Source: Gordonia soli NBRC 108243 (GTDB lineage Bacteria; Actinomycetota; Actinomycetes; Mycobacteriales; Mycobacteriaceae). From it: a DNA stretch of 64,000 nt. The stretch is taken from the NCBI RefSeq assembly GCF_000334455.1, contig NZ_BANX01000008.1:186001-250000 (forward strand), read 5' to 3'. A program made the translations under genes and the position numbers. The stretch's first letter is position 1. Each line of letters begins with the position of its first letter. Below are positions 61,286 to 64,000 of this stretch, piece after piece. The notes below the pieces were generated by a model. It saw only the letters and a program-made list of their open reading frames with translations. It was not told where the DNA came from and made no database searches.

Positions 61286-62209
61286 CTAGCGCGGCTTGGC
61301 ATCCCCGAACGGCTCGTCGCGCTGTCGGACCGCCTCGCGGAATCCCTCGGTCGCCGCACGCATCTGGAATCCGTAGCCCTCGGGAGTGTGACGGGCGATC
61401 CCGTCGAACACCGTGCTGATCATCCCCGATGTGGAGACCCCCTGCGCCAGCAGTGAACTGTTCAACGCGAGCTTCGCCATGATCAGCTGGTTGACCGGCA
61501 TCTGCGCGATCCGACCGACGAGTTCCTCGGTCCGCGAATCGAGTTCGTCGGCCGGTGGCGCCTCGATGGCGAGACCCCACTCCAGGGCTTGACGTCCGCT
61601 GATGAGATCGCCGGTGAACAGCAGCCGCTTGGCCCGCTGGTCCCCCAGACGGTGCGCCCACATCCCCGCAGCCGGCACGCCCCAGACACGCATCGGCGGA
61701 TACCCGATGCGTGCGTCATCGGCGCAGATGATCTGGTCGGCGTAGAGCGCGATGTCGGTGCCGCCGGCCACCGCGAAACCCTGGATCTTGACCACGGTCG
61801 GCTTGTTCGCGTGCAGCAGGCTCGAGAAGCCGCGGTTGAATCGACTCATCATCGCGTAGTCGATCATCGGGTCCCAGGTGGACGACGGGTCGTGGTTGCG
61901 CGCCTGCACCATGGGATCGAGCACCGACGGGGAGTTTCCGTCGGCGGAGTCCCCTGCGTCCCCGGCACCGATGCCCTCGGCGAAGATCGAGAGATCGTAT
62001 CCGCCGCAGAATCCCTTGCCGCGCCCGGACACCAGGATGACGTGGACGCCGGGGTCGAGGTCGGCGCGCTCCACTGCGGCCGCGAGATCGATCGGGGTGT
62101 CGGCGGTGATCGCGTTCCCCCGTTCCGGCCGATCGAAGGTGATCCGAGCGATCCGATCGGTGACCTCGTAGGTCAGGGTGGCGTAGTCCGAACCCGTTTT
62201 CTCAGGCAT
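61286..62209 (-). CDS. Enoyl-CoA hydratase/isomerase family protein
   Basis: 307 residues from ATG 62209, chosen for GAGGAGAG just upstream. It has a crotonase fold: 'ITFDRPERGNAITADTPIDLA' near 20, the oxyanion segments 'ILVSGRGKGFCGGYDLSIF' near 60 and 'KIQGFAVAGGTDIALYADQIICADDARIGYPPMRVWG' near 150, and a lengthy insertion about 75-115 (DAGDSADGNSPSVLD...HDPSSTWDPMIDYAMMSRFN) that resembles the CaiD/EchA variants of mycobacteria. The start overlaps the preceding crotonase stop by 8 nt. Second-to-last gene of a fatty-acid degradation operon. Confidence 0.88.
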   Translation of the reverse strand: MPEKTGSDYATLTYEVTDRIARITFDRPERGNAITADTPIDLAAAVERADLDPGVHVILVSGRGKGFCGGYDLSIFAEGIGAGDAGDSADGNSPSVLDPMVQARNHDPSSTWDPMIDYAMMSRFNRGFSSLLHANKPTVVKIQGFAVAGGTDIALYADQIICADDARIGYPPMRVWGVPAAGMWAHRLGDQRAKRLLFTGDLISGRQALEWGLAIEAPPADELDSRTEELVGRIAQMPVNQLIMAKLALNSSLLAQGVSTSGMISTVFDGIARHTPEGYGFQMRAATEGFREAVRQRDEPFGDAKPR

Positions 62210-63002
62210 CTCTCTCCTCGAACGATCCGTGCCGACCGGCACCTCCGGCGAATCTGGTCGCACCGGCCACCGTGTCCGACGCCAGCGACGTCATGCCGTG
62301 CCGCAGTTCGTTCCGGAGTGCGTCCGGTTCGTCGAGCGACTCCTGCTCGAGCAGCGAGAGTCTGTCCTCACGCATGCAGGTCTGCGGGAATCGCGATATC
62401 TCCGTGGCGAGTTCGACGGCGGCATCCACAGCCGTACCGTCGTCCACGACCCGGTTGACCAGACCGATGTCGAAGGCCTCGGTCGCGTCCACCGCCCGGC
62501 CGGTGAGGACGAGGTCCATCGCCCGGCCGGTCCCGATCAGTCGGGGTAGGCGCACAGTGCCACCGTCGATGAGCGGCACACCCCACCGCCGACAGAACAC
62601 GCCGAGAACCGCACTGCGTTCGGCGACCCGGAGATCGGCCCAGAGGGCGAGCTCGAGCCCACCGGCCACGGCGTGACCGGCGATGGCCGCGACGACCGGC
62701 TTACCCAGCCGCATCCGGGTGGGTCCCATCGGACCGTCGCCGTCGTCGGCGACGCGGTTTCCCCCGCCATCGGCGATGGCCTTCAGATCTGCGCCCGCAC
62801 AGAAGTTCCCGTGCTCGCCGTAGAGCACCGCGACCGATGCGTCCGGATCGTCGTCGAAGGCTCGGAACGTGTCGGCGAGCGCCTCGGCCGTGGCCCGGTC
62901 CACGGCGTTGCGTACGTGCGGGCGGTCGATGCCGATCAGCGTGACCGGACCCCTGCGCGTGACGCGGACGGTGGTGGCCGGCGTCGCTGCCATCGCCGTC
63001 AC
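62202..63002 (-). CDS. Enoyl-CoA hydratase/isomerase family protein
   Basis: 266 residues, another crotonase. 'LIGIDRPHVRNAVDRATAEALAD' near 20, FCAGADLKAIADGGGN near 68, 'IAGHAVAGGLELALWADLRVAERSAVLGVFCRRWGVPLIDGGT' near 106-147. The GRRWGVPL-like segment is typical of EchA proteins that lack the two hydratase glutamates: position 'FCRRWGVPLID' has Arg and Asp, so hydratase activity is doubtful and isomerase or another acyl-CoA reaction may apply. Start GTG 63002 overlaps the upstream acyl-CoA dehydrogenase stop (GTGA). Same operon as its neighbours. Confidence 0.88.
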   Translation of the reverse strand: MTAMAATPATTVRVTRRGPVTLIGIDRPHVRNAVDRATAEALADTFRAFDDDPDASVAVLYGEHGNFCAGADLKAIADGGGNRVADDGDGPMGPTRMRLGKPVVAAIAGHAVAGGLELALWADLRVAERSAVLGVFCRRWGVPLIDGGTVRLPRLIGTGRAMDLVLTGRAVDATEAFDIGLVNRVVDDGTAVDAAVELATEISRFPQTCMREDRLSLLEQESLDEPDALRNELRHGMTSLASDTVAGATRFAGGAGRHGSFEERDA

Positions 63003-64000
63003 CCGACCTTCGGCGTGGTGCGGTCGAGGATCGCCGACACCTCGAGACCTGCTGGGAGCGTTCCGAACACGTCGCCGTGGTCGGCGCCGAGTCGACTCAC
63101 ACAGAACGCCTCGGCGACCTCGGGGTGACCGTGGCGGATGAGCAGCGAACCCTGCAGGATCGTCGCCATGTCACCGACGACGCGGCGGGCCGCATACTGC
63201 GCGACATCCGGTGATCCGGTCGCCAGCCCGGACAGGTCGACGCCGAGCTTTGTCACCGCCGCGTCGAGGTGGGGATCGGCCCCGCGACTCGCCGACACCT
63301 CACCGAGGAAGGCTTCGACGGTCTCCGGCTGTTTGACCATGGCCCGCAACACGTCCAGAGCGGCGACGTTCCCGGATCCCTCCCACACCGAGAGCAGTGG
63401 CGCCTCGCGATAGAGGCGCGGCATCCGCGAGTCCTCCACGTATCCGTTGCCGCCCAGACACTCCAACGCCTCGGCCGCGTGGATCGGACCGCGTTTGCAG
63501 ACGTGGTACTTGCTCACCGCCAGGCTGATCCGACGGAGGGCGTCGGCACCCTGGTCGCCTTCGGCGGCCCGGTCGGTGAGCTCCGCCAGCCACAGTCCGA
63601 CGGTGGTGGCGGCCTCCGCCTCGATCGCGAGGTCGGCCAACACGTTGCGCATCAGGGGTTGGTCGATGAGCTCGGCACCGAACGCACGGCGGTGGGCTGC
63701 ATGGTGGGCCGCGTTGGCGACCCCGACGCGCATCCCGGTCGCCGCACCCAGCGTGCAGTCGAGCCGGGTCATGTTGACCATCTCGATGATGGTCGCGACG
63801 CCACGCCCCTCCTCGCCGACGAGCCAACCGAGAGTTCCGTCGTACTCCACCTCGCTGCTCGCGTTGGAGTGGTTGCCCAGCTTGTCCTTGAGACGTTGGA
63901 GCAGGAACGGGTTACGCGAACCGTCCGGCAGAACCCGCGGGACCAGGAAGCATGACAGACCTCCCGGCGCCTGCGCGAGAACGAGGAACAGGTCGGACAT
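62999..64000 (-). CDS. Acyl-CoA dehydrogenase (AidB-like), C-terminal part
   Basis: At least 333 residues; the frame is open to the right edge, so the N terminus is missing. The MSDLFLVLAQ at the edge is an internal conserved segment, not a start. Visible features: GGLSCFLVPR, the 'IKDKLGNHSNASSEVEYD' region, MVNMTRLDCTLGAATGMRV (flavin binding), 'AECLGGNGYVEDSRMPRLYREA' and 'SVWEGSGNVAALDVLRAM', which are closer to AidB and isovaleryl/acyl-CoA dehydrogenases of the FadE type. The catalytic Glu in WEGSGN is present. It overlaps the crotonase gene (GTGA) and probably heads an operon that begins outside the window. Confidence 0.9.
   Translation of the reverse strand: MSDLFLVLAQAPGGLSCFLVPRVLPDGSRNPFLLQRLKDKLGNHSNASSEVEYDGTLGWLVGEEGRGVATIIEMVNMTRLDCTLGAATGMRVGVANAAHHAAHRRAFGAELIDQPLMRNVLADLAIEAEAATTVGLWLAELTDRAAEGDQGADALRRISLAVSKYHVCKRGPIHAAEALECLGGNGYVEDSRMPRLYREAPLLSVWEGSGNVAALDVLRAMVKQPETVEAFLGEVSASRGADPHLDAAVTKLGVDLSGLATGSPDVAQYAARRVVGDMATILQGSLLIRHGHPEVAEAFCVSRLGADHGDVFGTLPAGLEVSAILDRTTPKVG

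Overview
The window is high-GC (roughly two thirds G+C) actinobacterial chromosome from the order Mycobacteriales, most likely Gordonia or a close relative. Gene order from about 17.3 kb to 60.4 kb follows the Mycobacterium tuberculosis block Rv3644c-Rv3683 as I remember it: holB, membrane adenylyl cyclase, topA, a small conserved gene, cspA, DEAD-box helicase, Tad-type secretion genes with ssd, a SerB-like phosphatase, an Rv3662c-like gene, acs, holin-like gene, ephE, marP, CoA Nudix hydrolase, thioredoxin-like gene, nth, crp/glxR, metallo-beta-lactamase-fold gene, ridA, the two Get3/ArsA-like ATPases, whiB4, ponA2 and a metallophosphoesterase. PE/PPE and dpp genes are absent. The genus is inferred from gene content and was not checked by a database search.

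Layout. 0-9.7 kb: end of a dTDP-glucose dehydratase-like gene, alpha/beta hydrolase, galE, a large polytopic membrane protein, an MFS transporter with its GntR/FCD regulator, malic enzyme, a pterin-dehydratase/VOC fusion, an uncharacterised two-domain protein, and a nested hairpin. 9.7-16.6 kb: tRNA-Thr(CGT) with a tandem duplication of its 3' end, lemA and small membrane or secreted genes, a TDT-family transporter divergent from a LysR regulator, and a fadD. 16.6-17.3 kb: a non-coding tract with four copies of a 67-69 bp palindromic element plus two half-copies, the most unusual feature here. 17.3-27.7 kb: replication, topology and cold-shock genes. 27.7-32.7 kb: a compact minus-strand Tad operon. 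32.8-46.1 kb: lipase, phosphatase, a gap that probably encodes an Ms1/6S-like RNA, acs, the marP-nudix-tlpA-nth operon and crp. 46.1-53.3 kb: the metallo-beta-lactamase-fold gene, then an accessory block absent from the M. tuberculosis order (two-component system with a membrane gene, SPFH-NfeD pair, SDR, TSUP transporter). 53.3-60.4 kb: RidA, a 54-residue DUF4177-like gene, Get3-like pair, WhiB4, PonA2, phosphoesterase. 60.5-64 kb: haloacid dehalogenase-like gene and a fatty-acid degradation operon running off the right edge.

Working together. Three themes recur. Acyl-CoA and carbon metabolism: acs, fadD, four crotonase/acyl-CoA dehydrogenase genes and malic enzyme. cAMP signalling: the cyclase at 18.7 kb, the Crp/GlxR receptor at 45.4 kb, and a near-consensus Crp/GlxR site inside the promoter of the putative Ms1-like RNA. 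Envelope maintenance: PonA2, MarP, the Tad system and the Get3-like pair. At least sixteen genes carry a TAnnnT -10-like hexamer 6-8 nt before the start codon, so leaderless transcription looks common here.
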